Positions 12,295-23,401 of a stretch of 64,000 nt of DNA are shown piece after piece. The notes below the pieces were generated by a model, which saw only the letters and a program-made list of their open reading frames with translations, searched no databases and was not told where the DNA came from. The position numbers and the translations under genes are program-made. This DNA is from Polytrichum commune (Eukaryota; Streptophyta; Polytrichopsida; Polytrichales; Polytrichaceae), in the NCBI GenBank assembly GCA_950295325.1, contig OX485804.1:44020001-44084000 (forward strand), in the 5' to 3' direction. How positions within the stretch are numbered: position 1 is the first letter of the stretch; every line of letters starts with the position of its first letter.

Positions 12295-12972
12295 CAGGGT
12301 TGTCTATCCCGCCGTTATGACGGTGTCGTGCCGTCATGACGTGTCGTGTCGTGACGGACCCCTCCGTCACGACACAATAGGGTCCACGTAGGGTCAACAT
12401 AGGGGGAACGGAGTAGGGTGGGTAAAATACTTACCTTCTTGCCAAGGTGGCGTCCTATGTGGCAGAAAACGCCGACGTGGACGTGGATATGCCTAGCGCC
12501 AGGTAAACCATTTTGCCATTTTGTTTACCATTTTGTTAAAATCGAAGTAGTAAAAAACGACTAAGGAGGGTGTGGGGCGGACGGGGCAGACGGGGGGGAA
12601 CGGGGGGAACACCGGGGCGGACGGGGGGAACGCGGGGGCGGACGGGTGGGAACGGGGGCGGACCGGGGGGGGGGGGGCAGACCGGGTGTGGGAACGGGGG
12701 GGAACGGGGGTTGGGAACGGGGGCGGACGGGGGGGCGGACGGGGGTTGGATCAGGGGCTAGTAATTTTTTCCCCACTTTACCTCTACTTTGCTGACATGT
12801 CATCACACGTGGACATCTTACATCCTACGTGTCCGAAATGGGGTAATGTAATTATACACAACATTCGGTAAAATTCAAGTCCGTCAGGATAAAGACAACA
12901 TCCGGCATAATGTCGTGACGGCACGACATTATGCCGAGATTAGCCTCCGTCACGACACAATAGACAACCCTG
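12295..12972. mobile_element. Non-autonomous hAT element carrying a G-rich minisatellite
   Basis: Terminal inverted repeats CAGGGTTGTCTAT (12295) and ATAGACAACCCTG (ending 12972) are flanked by the identical 8-bp duplication CACTTCTC (12287-12294 and 12973-12980). This is the hAT signature. Palindromic subterminal repeats (CCGTCACGACACAATAG and its complement) stand near both ends, as is usual for hAT transposase binding. The interior at 12568-12755 is a strongly strand-asymmetric array built on GGGGGGAACGGGGGCGGAC. The open frames across it are low-complexity Gly/Arg or Pro/Arg strings and are not genes. Confidence 0.88.
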
Positions 12973-12980
12973 CACTTCTC

Positions 12981-13940
12981 CTAGGACATCAAACATGCGA
13001 TCGAGATGGCAACCATTTTCCCCATAAGTTTTAGATTTCATATGGATATCTAAATCTTAATCATAAGGGACTGTTTATATATTTTCAATTCAAATGAGTA
13101 TAGATGACCTACCACAACCTGATTAGGTCGACCCTTGAGCCTAAATTAGTTTACAAATCTTAAACATGTTTTGAGCCAGTTATCCACTCTCTTGTCCACA
13201 CGTGTCTTCTTTAAGGGACTAAGGTCTTAAAGTGACATTATAAGAAAAGAAAAAGAAAATCTACTTCAAATAGGTTAAGTAGCTTGGAAATGATTTAAAA
13301 AAATTCCTTAGATCAATGAATCTCTATAAAGTCTACAAAAAAAAACATTTCAAAATTAATCAATTCATATGCAACCTACAAAAAATTCTCAAAATTGTCA
13401 TAAGGAAAGAGCCTTTTACTGTCAACTAGGGGGAGGGGGTTCTATTGATGTTGGATTGCTAAGTGAGAATCACCACAAAATTAGCCTTATTGCAGGTGAA
13501 GATCTTTTTATTAAAATGAAGGTTTAATTTGTCCCCCTTTTGTGGATCACTTCTTACACCACCTCGTTGAGCGGATAGATCCCCGATGAGCTATTGTGAT
13601 TGGCCAAAGTTGGTGATCTTCTAGAAGCATTTTTGCATCCTTCTTACACCACATTACGAATGGCCGAAGCAGGGTTATTTTACACTTAATACCGCATGTG
13701 ATTAATCGCTTTTAACAATGACTTACTTGATGACACTGTTGCACTCACTTGTTGACGCCTTAAAGATCAAAAATAGGTCTCACCCAAAGAGAAAGTGTTA
13801 CTTGAACGCCTCAATAAGTTACCTTATGTTTGTTCTTACATCCACACTTGACCCACAAACCACGTGCAAATATAAGTGACTGAACTAAACTTGCTGCTAA
13901 TTTAAGTCCGTGGACTCAAAACTTCGCTCATCAAAAGCAG
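12981..13940. other. Spacer, no gene seen
   Basis: AT-rich sequence without a credible reading frame or clear repeat. Confidence 0.4.
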
Positions 13941-14289
13941 TGATCGGGGAAATTTTTGGGCATAGTCGGTTGAGATCCTAGTGCTTGCAAGTCCAACCGG
14001 TTACGTGTTGACCAGAGTTCGGGAAGTTTTTGAAGCCTTAGTGGCTAATTGCCGGTAGTTGCTACGAAGGGTTGGATTTTTTCCAATTTACATCAGCAAG
14101 AGCCGGTCTTTTGTAAAATCAATCGGCCAATTGCCTATATTTTCATATTTTCATGGGCCAATATCCGATTAAACGGAATTCATATCGGCACTAATTGTTT
14201 AAAAAATGTATGAAAAGTTATTAGAAACCATTTCTTCGTACAAAATCTTGAATAAGTGCAAAGAAAGGCATGTTCATAACTTTAAATTT

Positions 14290-14360
14290 GAAGAGTTAAT
14301 ATCCTTGGCAGGAATTGAACCTAGCAATGCCTTCACCGCTTGAAGGCCAAGGGTCCCCCA
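14290..14360 (-). mobile_element. tRNA-like SINE fragment
   Basis: On the minus strand, GGTTCAATTCCTGCC matches a polymerase III B box and is preceded by TGGCCTTCAAGCGGTGAAGGC, which resembles the A box of a Leu/Ser tRNA. The two starts are only about 27 nt apart, too close for a tRNA gene. A decayed SINE or tRNA pseudogene is the best reading. Confidence 0.3.
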
Positions 14361-15699
14361 ATTCTTCATACAAGCAATTGGATTTGGTCATGGAAAGATT
14401 GCATAATTCAAAAAGTTTGAGGTTTAGGGTACTTCCTCAAGTGCATCATCAGATGCCCCAGACAAATAGCGCTCTGGATGCTTCCGGCTGAAATCCAGTA
14501 ACTCACAAGAAGAATCGGCTACATTTCCGGGACATTTTATGGTCCATCGGCTGATTGCCGGAGGATTGAAATTACAGTCGGATTGCCGTCCGATGGTTGG
14601 AAATTTGGACCGGCCATGAGGGGAAATCCATCGGCTGATAATGAACTAGCCGTCGGTTTTCCCCGAACATAGGTGTTGATTTCCTTCGGTTTTCCTTTAT
14701 TAAATCGGCGCATATTCCATAAATTCCTCTAAAACGATCGGTAATTCTCCTGCAGTCTTGAACTTCAACCGGTTATTCCTCAAACTCAACCGGTTCATCT
14801 GTAACTAACTGCCGGTTCTCCCCAATCATAGATCAAAAGGCAAATCATGTAATTAAATTAAGGAGAAGAGTTGAAAGTAAGAGGAGTTAGTGCTACCTGC
14901 AGTTGAGACTGGACTGCGATCATGAGATGTAATTGCTTTGTCATCACAAACGCTATCCCGCACCCAAAGCTTGCCATGTATACCTATGGATATATATGAT
15001 ACTAGGTATAATTGAGCACCGTTGAATACCCGTCATTGAAGGCAATAAAGAAAAATAAGAACAGCTGAGCTGCTATGAATGAGGAGGGCAGGTGTACTGA
15101 TGGCCACCTGCAGCAGCCCCTGTCATAAATTGTCACTTTAACTGCAGGTGTGAGCCTCATACTCCACCTCGTCACTGTCCGGGAAGATTTTTGGGGCATA
15201 ATCCGTCGAGCTCTCATGGCTAGTGTTCCCCAACAGTGATCGGGGAGATTTTAGGGCATACTAATCGGTTGAGATCCTAGTGTTTGCAAGTCCAACCGGT
15301 TACATGTTATTGACATCCTCCGGTTTTTCTTTATTAAGTTGGGGTATGTTCTATAAATTCCTCTTAAGGTGATCGGTGGTTTTCCTGTAGTCTTTGACTT
15401 CCACCGGTTATTTCTCAAACTCAACCGGTTCATTTGTAACTAACTGCCGGTTCTCCCCAATCATTGGTGTTCCCCAAGTCCCACCGGTTACATGTTATTG
15501 ACATCCTCCGGTTTTTCTTTATTAAATTGGGTATGTTCTATAAATTCCTATTAAGGTGATCGGTAGTTTTCCTGTAGTCTTTGACTTCCACCGGTTATTT
15601 CTCAAACTCAACCGGTTCATTTGTAACTAACTGCCGGTTCCCCCAATCATTGGTGTTCCCCAAGTCCCACCGGTTACATGTTGACATCTTTTAGTTTTT

Positions 15700-15870
15700 G
15701 GGTCCGAGATGACCCTAAACTACTGGATGATAGTGGAAAGGTACCCAAACTGAACATTGTGGTTGGCGGTTCAATTCCCGGTTGTGAAATCGTCTCTCTA
15801 CTTGACGGAAAACTAGCTAGGTGTTCAAGTGCCTCCTGTGTTTCAAAAGAAGCAAAAGAAGACATCAGAC
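15700..15870 (+). mobile_element. Possible second SINE, different family
   Basis: A B box (GGTTCAATTCC, 15768) lies exactly 44 nt after an A-box-like TGGATGATAGTGG (15724), the spacing of a real tRNA promoter. The sequence after the B box (CTCTCTACTTG) resembles what I recall of Au-type plant SINEs. No tail or target duplication is visible. The 113-codon frame covering it is probably incidental. Confidence 0.4.
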
Positions 15871-16019
15871 TCTCAGTTTTTCTTGAACAATTTGAGGTAT
15901 ATTCTGTAGATTCCCCTAAAATGATTGGTCACTATTATGAAGCCTTGGATTTCAGCCGGTTATTCTTCAAACATAATTGGTTCATATGTAACTACCGGTC
16001 GGTTCTCTGTGCTCCTTGA

Positions 16020-16567
16020 ACCTCATGCACTGTCTCATGGGTTCGATGGAAACAGAAGGTTTAGCTGATGTCTGAGAGAGTCGAATTTAGTACCCTCTAT
16101 CTTAAGGTGTGAGGATCTTATTTGGTTAGTGTTTCGTGTTCTTCATGTTCCTATTGATCAACTATATCAATGTACCCAAAACTTGTGTTGCGTTAGCAAA
16201 TCTATGATGAAGCATCGACAAGAATCAAATTGTAAATTGGTCATCCTTTAAATTAGTCATGATAATTGTGATTCGAAATTGCTTGTGTGTTGATTTCTCA
16301 AATGAAACCATAGGTTTCTTGGATAGTATTGACTATTTTCTCCATAACGGTTAATGAAATTTGAGGACACGGTCCAATCCCATTTATGCACGTGTCTTTA
16401 CGGAGTGTATTTTTACATCCACACCTAACCATCCAAAATAGGGGTTCCCAATCAAAAAAAATGTTCAAATTAGGCGCACACCTCCGTAGGGTTTGTGCAT
16501 GAAAGGATTACAGCCATACGAGTAAATTTCTTAAAACATCACTAACTCGAAGCCCTTATACACATAA
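16020..16567. other. Spacer, no gene seen
   Basis: Nothing recognisable. Confidence 0.35.
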
Positions 16568-16724
16568 CATTATTCAGATCCATAACAGTGTTATGTGGGA
16601 CTGACAATATTCCACAAAACATTCCTTGATATTTCTCAATTTCAGACTGAACATGGAAAATATTAGAAAATATTATGTGGAATACTGTCAGTCCCATAGA
16701 ACATTGTTATGGATCTGAATAATG
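16568..16724. mobile_element. 157-bp hairpin MITE
   Basis: The left arm 16568-16622 (CATTATTCAGATCCATAACA...) pairs with the right arm 16670-16724 (...TGTTATGGATCTGAATAATG), with a few mismatches and a loop of about 47 bp. A transcript would fold into a long stem, so it could be a MITE or a young miRNA/siRNA hairpin. No coding potential. Confidence 0.75.
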
Positions 16725-16729
16725 GTATG

Positions 16730-17465
16730 CAATGAATTGTGAAGTTAAAACCTTGAAAGCTCATCACACTTCATTAACTTCAATCCTTTTGATAAAGACA
16801 AATGATTTATGATTGGTTGACATTATGTATGTATATCATGTAGATTGGTGGGGGGTGGTGAATATGTCATGAGGAATAGAGGATAAATATCCACTAGCAA
16901 TTTGGAATCTTCCAAGCCGGAGCCATTGATATTGTCTGTCACCCTTTAGAAATATACTTGTATAAATTCATCTACTCCTCATGAAATATGGGGTCGTCGA
17001 TCATGAGGTCAGAGGTGTAGATGTTGACTGAACTGAAGAGTCGACGACCAATAGGAGTTTGAGGTTTCTTTGCCTCTAGTACCCTCGCTTTAAAACCAAC
17101 CCAAAAGAAAAAGAAAAGAAAAGAAAAGATCTCAATTCTCACATGATGTCCATTTATAACTAGAAGCCACATAATGTACCACTCAATGTGAGTATATTTT
17201 TATGATTAAAAAGGGTGGCTACATGAGGCCAACATACCATAAGGTAAGCGGGCCTAATTACTCATTCAAAATGGAGATCTACGTTTGAGTTATGTATAAT
17301 TAGGTCACATGTGTGGAGAAAGAACATACATCAAAAAGACATATCTAAAAGAGATTACTTCAATTTGTTCTAAAATTGCTATTCTAGTGGTTTCAATAGA
17401 CAATGTATTTGGGGTCTGGGGAGGGGCCCGGGAAGAAGGGGGGAGGGTTTACATATATGATCATC
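16730..17465. other. Spacer, no gene seen
   Basis: No credible gene. An A/G-rich run lies at about 17103-17130. Confidence 0.35.
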
Positions 17466-17468
17466 TAA

Positions 17469-18447
17469 GGGCCGGTTTACACTATGGTGGAGAAGTCCAC
17501 CGGTCATGAAAAAAAGGGCGTTTCTCAATTGTGATTGGTCGAAAATGCAACTCTTGACCGGTGGGTGTTTACACTAGGTGAAGAAAACAATGGTGGTGAA
17601 CTTTTCTCATGGATGATAAAATGACATGGCCGCCTACATGGCGGCACTTTTGGGAGTTGGGCTTCTCCGGCCTCAAGAGGCCGGAGAAGCCCAACTCAAT
17701 AAAAAATTATATGATCCAAAAAGAAATTGTGGCACATATCCACTTGGCCAGTCAAATTTCCACACCACCCTCTCCTTGCTCCCAAACAAAAAATATGCCA
17801 TCATCATAATTGAAGCATTATGGTGATACATGATGGTTTTTTGTATCGCCATAGTTGAAACGATAAAATACTTCAAAACCATAAAGATCATAAGAGAGCA
17901 CAAAATCTCTCTTCTTCGATTATCCATGATTGAAGATCAAAGATAAGAAGAGAGAAATTGATGAGGATGATTAAGAGGAGAGCATGTCTTAAATAATACC
18001 AAAGAGTAGTGCTTTGTCCAATGTGTATGGGTTTTCCCCTCTTCATTCTTAAACACCCAAGGAGACATTTATTTCCTACATGGGCCAAACTTGACAATTG
18101 GCAATTTGGCAATTTTCATTATCTTTTGAATAAAATTGAACATTATATTACACAATTCTTATGAACACAATTCTTGTTGAAATCTTTTGATACAATGTGA
18201 ATGTAGAGAATTATGGTTTTTTATCACAAAAATCTTCACCATTAGGTGAACTTCTCTTCACCGGTGGACTTCTCCGCTAAACTTCTCCTCTAGGTGTTTA
18301 GACTTCAACCGGTCAAGACTCCTTAAGAAATATTTTATTTCCTTTAATTCTTCTCCGGCACATCCACTATTTGCCTCATATAACCATGTCTTGGCCAAGC
18401 ATTCTTGACCGACCGGAGGCCTTCTGCACCATAGTGTAAACCGGCCC
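17469..18447. mobile_element. PIF/Harbinger-type non-autonomous element (979 bp)
   Basis: Terminal inverted repeats GGGCCGGTTTACACTATGG (17469) and its complement ending at 18447 are flanked on both sides by TAA, the 3-bp duplication typical of PIF/Harbinger. Inside are many ACCGGT motifs and a perfect 17-bp inverted repeat in the left part (GGCTTCTCCGGCCTCAA, 17658-17674, and its complement at 17677-17693). There is no transposase. The terminal core GGTTTACACTATGG recurs near 49.77 kb, downstream of the decayed Harbinger transposase. Confidence 0.85.
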
Positions 18448-18450
18448 TAA

Positions 18451-19344
18451 GTAGAAAGAGTGTCTTCACAACAATAATGATAAAATGTCGATGTGAAGTG
18501 AAAAAATGGTTGTCACCTCAACCTGAGTTTTGCAGTATTGGAGTTGTTCTCCTTCTTTATTAAGACACAATTGGTCGCACAAGCAAGCATTGTTTTATAA
18601 GAATGTCGTATTCTAATTTCTTGGTAATATGACATTTTGGTCTCAAATGTTGTACTATTGGGGTTTTTCAAGAAAATGACTTGCTCCAATGTCGTTTTGT
18701 GTACAATTTGCTCACAACTTCTCCAAGACAACATTCTCCAATGTTCCCCAAGGCTCTCCAATTCTTACAATGTTCCCTAATGTTCCCATGCCTGCTACAA
18801 AATCCTAATCAAATATGAACCTTGAAATGCATATGAATCCCACCATTTATGCACATTAATTACCTCTATTATATGATAATTCGGACCTAAAAATGACGTG
18901 TTACAAGCATCATAGTCATAGTATGGAGGTAAATCTAAACTAGAAAGTTTGGTCAATGGCAATGCGCCATTTGGTTGAGGCATCATGATATGGAGGTTAG
19001 ACTATGATCTCGTACTAATTAATCGCGTGTTTTAAGTCAATATCCTCAAGGAGGTGGACTAATTGGAAGAAAGTTACCATTTAAGACCCGTCTAGTGCCT
19101 CAATGCACTTGGTTGATTGGGGGCTTGGATCCCCTTTTGCATCAAAGACCTGTGGCCCAAGTATCGCGATTTGCGAGGGAATAATAAGGGGCCAAGGGCT
19201 AGAGTGGGAAGGCTAGGCTAGGCTGGCTCTTTCCATCAAACTAGTGTGTGAGTTTCCCATTCAAGTGCTTCTGCACACGCCAAATTAAAATCACGTGATT
19301 GCGCAGACACCCTATAAGGTCACTTAGGTCACACTTACCTTAGA
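18451..19344. other. Spacer, no gene seen
   Basis: No gene. A fragment at about 19066-19095 (ACCATTTAAGACCC(A/G)TCTA) resembles part of the foldback arms at 1.6-2.7 kb. Confidence 0.35.
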
Positions 19345-19720
19345 CTCATACTTAAGTGAATTTGGACAAATTCTCAAAATCTGGACTTTTTGGTTGCTTC
19401 ATGTCTATGGGTGGGGTTTGCTAATACATTTCTAACAAGATCTAAATTTTTATGGGAAATGTGTGAATTCTTAGTGATAACTTCAATGTTATGTAATTAA
19501 ACTACGATGAAAAGAATTCAAATGTCGTTTTTCTTACTGAATCCATACAAATAAATGTTGTGTGGTGAAATTGCAATCAAAACAATCACTATAATGTTAT
19601 CATAATCAACTTTGCATATTCTATTAGAGGATCTTACGACACAATTCTATCGTAGGATCTTATGATAGAATTCAACATGTTATAGTTCTAGACTTGGGCT
19701 TAGTCTAGTTTTTCTTATAT
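19345..19720 (+). repeat. Dispersed repeat B, copy 2
   Basis: Direct match to 7497-7760, with an extra segment near 19560-19680 that includes a short inverted repeat (ATCTTACGA/ATCTTATGATAGAATTC). Confidence 0.65.
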
Positions 19721-21352
19721 ATCAATTACTTTGAGCATGTTTTGCGCTTTAGATCCAGACCTGCACCCAACACTCTTGCAGCGGCTACGTTGGCAAATCC
19801 ACACTCATCGTAGAAACGAGTTCAAACCGTTTAAGGCTTCACTTCACCTAAAGGCTCCAAGAGGTCATCATCCTCACAACCAAATTAAACTAAAATTTTT
19901 TGGAGAGCATCTACCAAGCTAGTTGGATCCTTGTTTCATCACCAAACAAGACGTGACAAGACGAAAGAGTCCTCAAACCACTAGACAACATATTAGGTGC
20001 TTAGTTAGAAATGTCAATGTGGCATACATCCGGCAGCAGACGGTTTAGCCTTCATCATTTACAAATCTTGTAACTGATCGCTTCAGAGATTCTGCGCCAG
20101 ATTCGGAGAAGTTCAAGGCGATGCAAACTCATCCCATGTAGGAAGATAGAAATCAGGAGGATGGCAACTTTTTCGACGATTTTTAATCCTTGAAATCGAA
20201 AACACTTTGAATAGTTAAGCCAAAAGTTGGCCGAACATATTAACCGATCCTTAGACTCTACCACAACCGCTCGTCCCTCCTCACTGTACCCCTCAGAACC
20301 AGGACATGTGTTATGGCGCTATTGGTTCCGACCCGATCGAAATCCAATCCTAGCCATATCGAAATTCTGGTACCCTAGAGATTGCCGATGGGGTCTCGAT
20401 CGGGAATAGGCGCGTCTACTCTACCATAATGCGAGGGCTTGGTGATGGGGGTTGGAACTCCTTTTGCATTAAAGGCTCCTTGAGGGAGTGATGGGAGAGC
20501 TAGAAAGAGAAAGCGTAGGCTGCGCAGTGGCCTCAGACAAGTGAGCGTGCTAATTCCGTGCAAGCGGTGCTGCAACCGCAAATTTGACAGTTACCTGAAT
20601 CCTGTGGAGGCAGGCAGCAACTGGGAAGAAGGCCTCAGAATTTGTCCAGAGTCAATGCCAAACCCCAAATCCCTTGCAATTTTTGCAACCCCAACGTTTA
20701 GATTTAACTAAGCTTCTTCTGTTGTGATCATGGCAGCGCAGCAGGCAGCCGGGATAGTGTGTGCTAGCTACTTGCATTGTGCGGATGCTGCATGTGTGGC
20801 GGATTTCATATAGCATTTGTGAAGTTGGGTCCGTGAAGTAAGTGGTTTTGTGAGCTGCCTGCCTGCGTGCGTTCCCAAAAGCTTCGACAAGATTACTACA
20901 ACAGCTGCTGTGTCTGCAGTAATTGTTGTTGTTGTTGTTGAAGGTTATGCGATGAGATGACCCACCGCATGGTAATGGTGAGTTTCATCAGCTTATTCTA
21001 CCACCGACCACTTATGTTGAAACAAATGTTGGAACGACGACGATGTTTTGGGATGTCGTTGTTTCTGTCGATGAATGGGGGAGTTTTGCAACGGAAGGTA
21101 AGCAGATGATCGAGTGCGACATGCTAGCTAGACGTATGGATACTCTTCGACCATGCATGCAGGAAGTTTGCTGGAATGTTAACTTAAACTGCAGCAGGGG
21201 AAGTAGAACATGAGTGCGGGAGTTGCAAGGATACTTTACTGTGCAGTTCTTGATGGAGTAGCTGCACACGAGTGTGTAGTTCTAGTTTCTTGTTGCTGAG
21301 AAAGTAGAGGTTGTGCTTGTTGTAAGCAGGTTCACAAACTGACTTCACAGTT
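19721..21352. other. Spacer, no gene recognised
   Basis: GC content rises somewhat between 20.2 and 21.3 kb, and a TTG microsatellite lies at 20926-20940, but no reading frame or splice pattern supports a gene. Confidence 0.35.
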
Positions 21353-22235
21353 TGAAGCCACGTTAATTATTGCAAAGCTGATATGTTCGTTCCTTCTTGG
21401 TGGGGATGGGAGCGTTTGCTACCTTTAGAAGATGGAGTTGGAAACCAGCTCCCTGCATGTATGCTTTCAGAGCTAATATCTGCACCCTTGGAACTCTCAC
21501 CTTGCTTCTGATTGACGTGGTGGGAGCGAGAGGGACCTGCCAACAGCTGTGAGGAGCTGCGAGACCGCCGAAAATGCGTTAGGAAACTGTTGTGAATGGC
21601 AGCTAACAGCTCCATCGTCACTTTAAGGTGTTCCTTAGAATGTAGTCCAAACTGGAGTATAGACAGCCCTAACAGCCCCCGGCCCTGACAGCCTCAAGCC
21701 ACAATGTAAAGCTCATATGTTCTTTCCCTCTTCGAAGAATGGAACATGGGACCATCTACCGCCTTTAGACGATGGAGTTGGAAACCACCTCTCTGCAGAT
21801 ATGCATTCAGAGCTAATATCTGCACTTTGGACCTCTCACGCTTCATCTGACTGATGTGGTGAGAGCGAGAGGGATATGCAACAGATGTGAGGGTCTACGA
21901 GACTACCGAATATGCGTTAGGAAGTCGTTGTGATGGAGTCCAAGCGGGAGTATATAGATAGCCCCAACAGCCCCTGACAGCTTCAAGCCACAATGCAAAA
22001 CTCATGTGTTCTTTCCCTCTTCGAAGACCAGCCCCCCTGCAGACTTGAGCAAATATCTGCGCCTGCAGCTCTCACCCTTCTTCTGACTAATGTGGTGGAA
22101 GCTAGAGGGACCTGCAACAGCCGTGAGGAGAAAACCGAAAATGAACTAGGAAATTGATGTGAATGGCAGCTTAGAGCTCCATTGTCGCAAGGGTTTCCTC
22201 AATAATATAGCCTGAGCATAACAACCTGAGTGGAG
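21353..22235 (+). repeat. Three degenerate tandem units upstream of the kinase gene
   Basis: Unit starts are near 21353, 21695 and 21985. Each runs through 'GAAGCCAC', 'TTC(C/T)(C/T)TC', 'GATGGAGTTGGAAACCA', 'GAGCTAATATCTGCAC', 'CGAGAGGGA', 'AACAG' and 'GTTAGGAA'. The third unit is shortened. The link 'GATAGACAGCCCTAACAGCC' ends some units and recurs near 22690. No coding content. Possible upstream regulatory DNA of the kinase gene, but this is inference. Confidence 0.65.
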
Positions 22236-22249
22236 CCTCTACAGACGTA

Positions 22250-23185
22250 CAACTTATTTTTTATGGTCGAGGTTTCGAAGTTTCCACTGCGTTTGGAAGG
22301 TTCATTATTTGCCATGATTGCTACTCTATTTCATCACAAGCTCTCCTTCCTTCTTAGTATGTGGAACTGTGAATAATGGCAGAAGCTACTCATGGACACG
22401 GTGTACCTATTCACTGTCTGAAATATCCTTCACCGTCTAACTCGAAAATGTGGACAATGGCGCACCTTGCAGGAGCTCATTTTCAAGTGAAGAAGGCTAG
22501 GTTAATACTGAAGAAGGTGATCTTCTGTCGACAGGAGCCTGACCATGGAGGTGGCAAGTTCCAAATAGGTTCAAGTATTCCGAGAGTCACATGAGCGTGA
22601 AATAATACCTCGACTCGTGCATCGGAAACATGGTACTTGAAATACGCCTGTCGTCGCTATAAGGTTTTGCTTAGAATGTAATCCGATCGAGGTGGATAGA
22701 CAGCCCTAACAGCCTGCTGTATAATTTACCCGAGAGGGGCCTCTATATACTACTTTGTTATAGAGGATTCCTTTCCACTGCGTTCGTAGCAGGGTGCAGT
22801 ACTATTGGCCATTGCTTAACGTATACTCTGTTTCAAATTACCTCATCAAATGCTCTCCTTCCTCCTAGTTTGTAATTATGCTATGATTAACCGTGATTAC
22901 CTGCCATGATTTTCAGGATTAGCTAATAATCATCAGCTATGTAATAGTCACCGTCTAACTCGACAAAGTGGACCCTGCAGCTTGCAGGAGCAGCTGCCAA
23001 AGTGTAGAAGGCTAGGTGACAGAAGAATGAGGTGATATTATCATGTGAACAGGTTGATCATCATGGAGGCTGCATCAAGTTCCAGAATATAAGTTCAAAT
23101 TAGCAATCGGAGAAGAGCCACATGGTGAGACAATAATACTTCGAAATCGTTCTTCTGCATCCGAAACATGGTAAAACTTGATCAA
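22250..23185 (+). repeat. Two tandem units of ~500 bp upstream of the kinase gene
   Basis: Blocks at 22270-22640 and 22780-23180 align. Shared blocks are 'TTTCCACTGCGTT', 'CTCTCCTTCCT(T/C)CT', 'CACCGTCTAACTCGA', 'CTTGCAGGAGC', 'GAAGGCTAGGT', 'AAGTTCCA' and 'GCATC(G/C)GAAACATGGTA'. The open frame at 22376-22594 falls inside one unit and is not conserved in the other. Confidence 0.6.
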
Positions 23186-23401
23186 ATACAATATATGTCG
23201 TCCCAACACATAGTATAGTGCTGCTCTTTTCAACCTTGACACCCACCTTAGCAAAGTCACCGAATTGGGCGCCCATGGGTTTAAATGTATGACAACAACA
23301 TCAACAACATGAGGAGTGTCATCATGATCAGCAACTACAAGGGACCCTGCAACTTGGGATAATTGTGGACCAGCTTCACCAACACAGATCAATTGACCAC
23401 A

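Larger units (their letters stand above)
13941..16010. repeat. CCGGTT-rich repeat block with an internal tandem duplication
   Basis: A module of about 100 bp (GATCGGT..CCGGTTATT..CAACCGGTTCAT..ACTGCCGGTTC) occurs at about 14735-14835, 15366-15460, 15555-15645 and, more divergent, 15911-16010. The middle two lie in a direct tandem duplication of about 188 bp (15291-15479 and 15480-15667). A second module (GGTTGAGATCCTAGTG then CCAACCGGTTAC) occurs at 13968 and 15267. Probably one or more decayed transposons. No coding sequence. Confidence 0.65.

Noticed and set aside
12561-12871. Overlapping Gly/Arg- and Pro/Arg-rich open frames
   Set aside because: They are translations of the G-rich minisatellite inside a hAT element and lack normal amino-acid composition.
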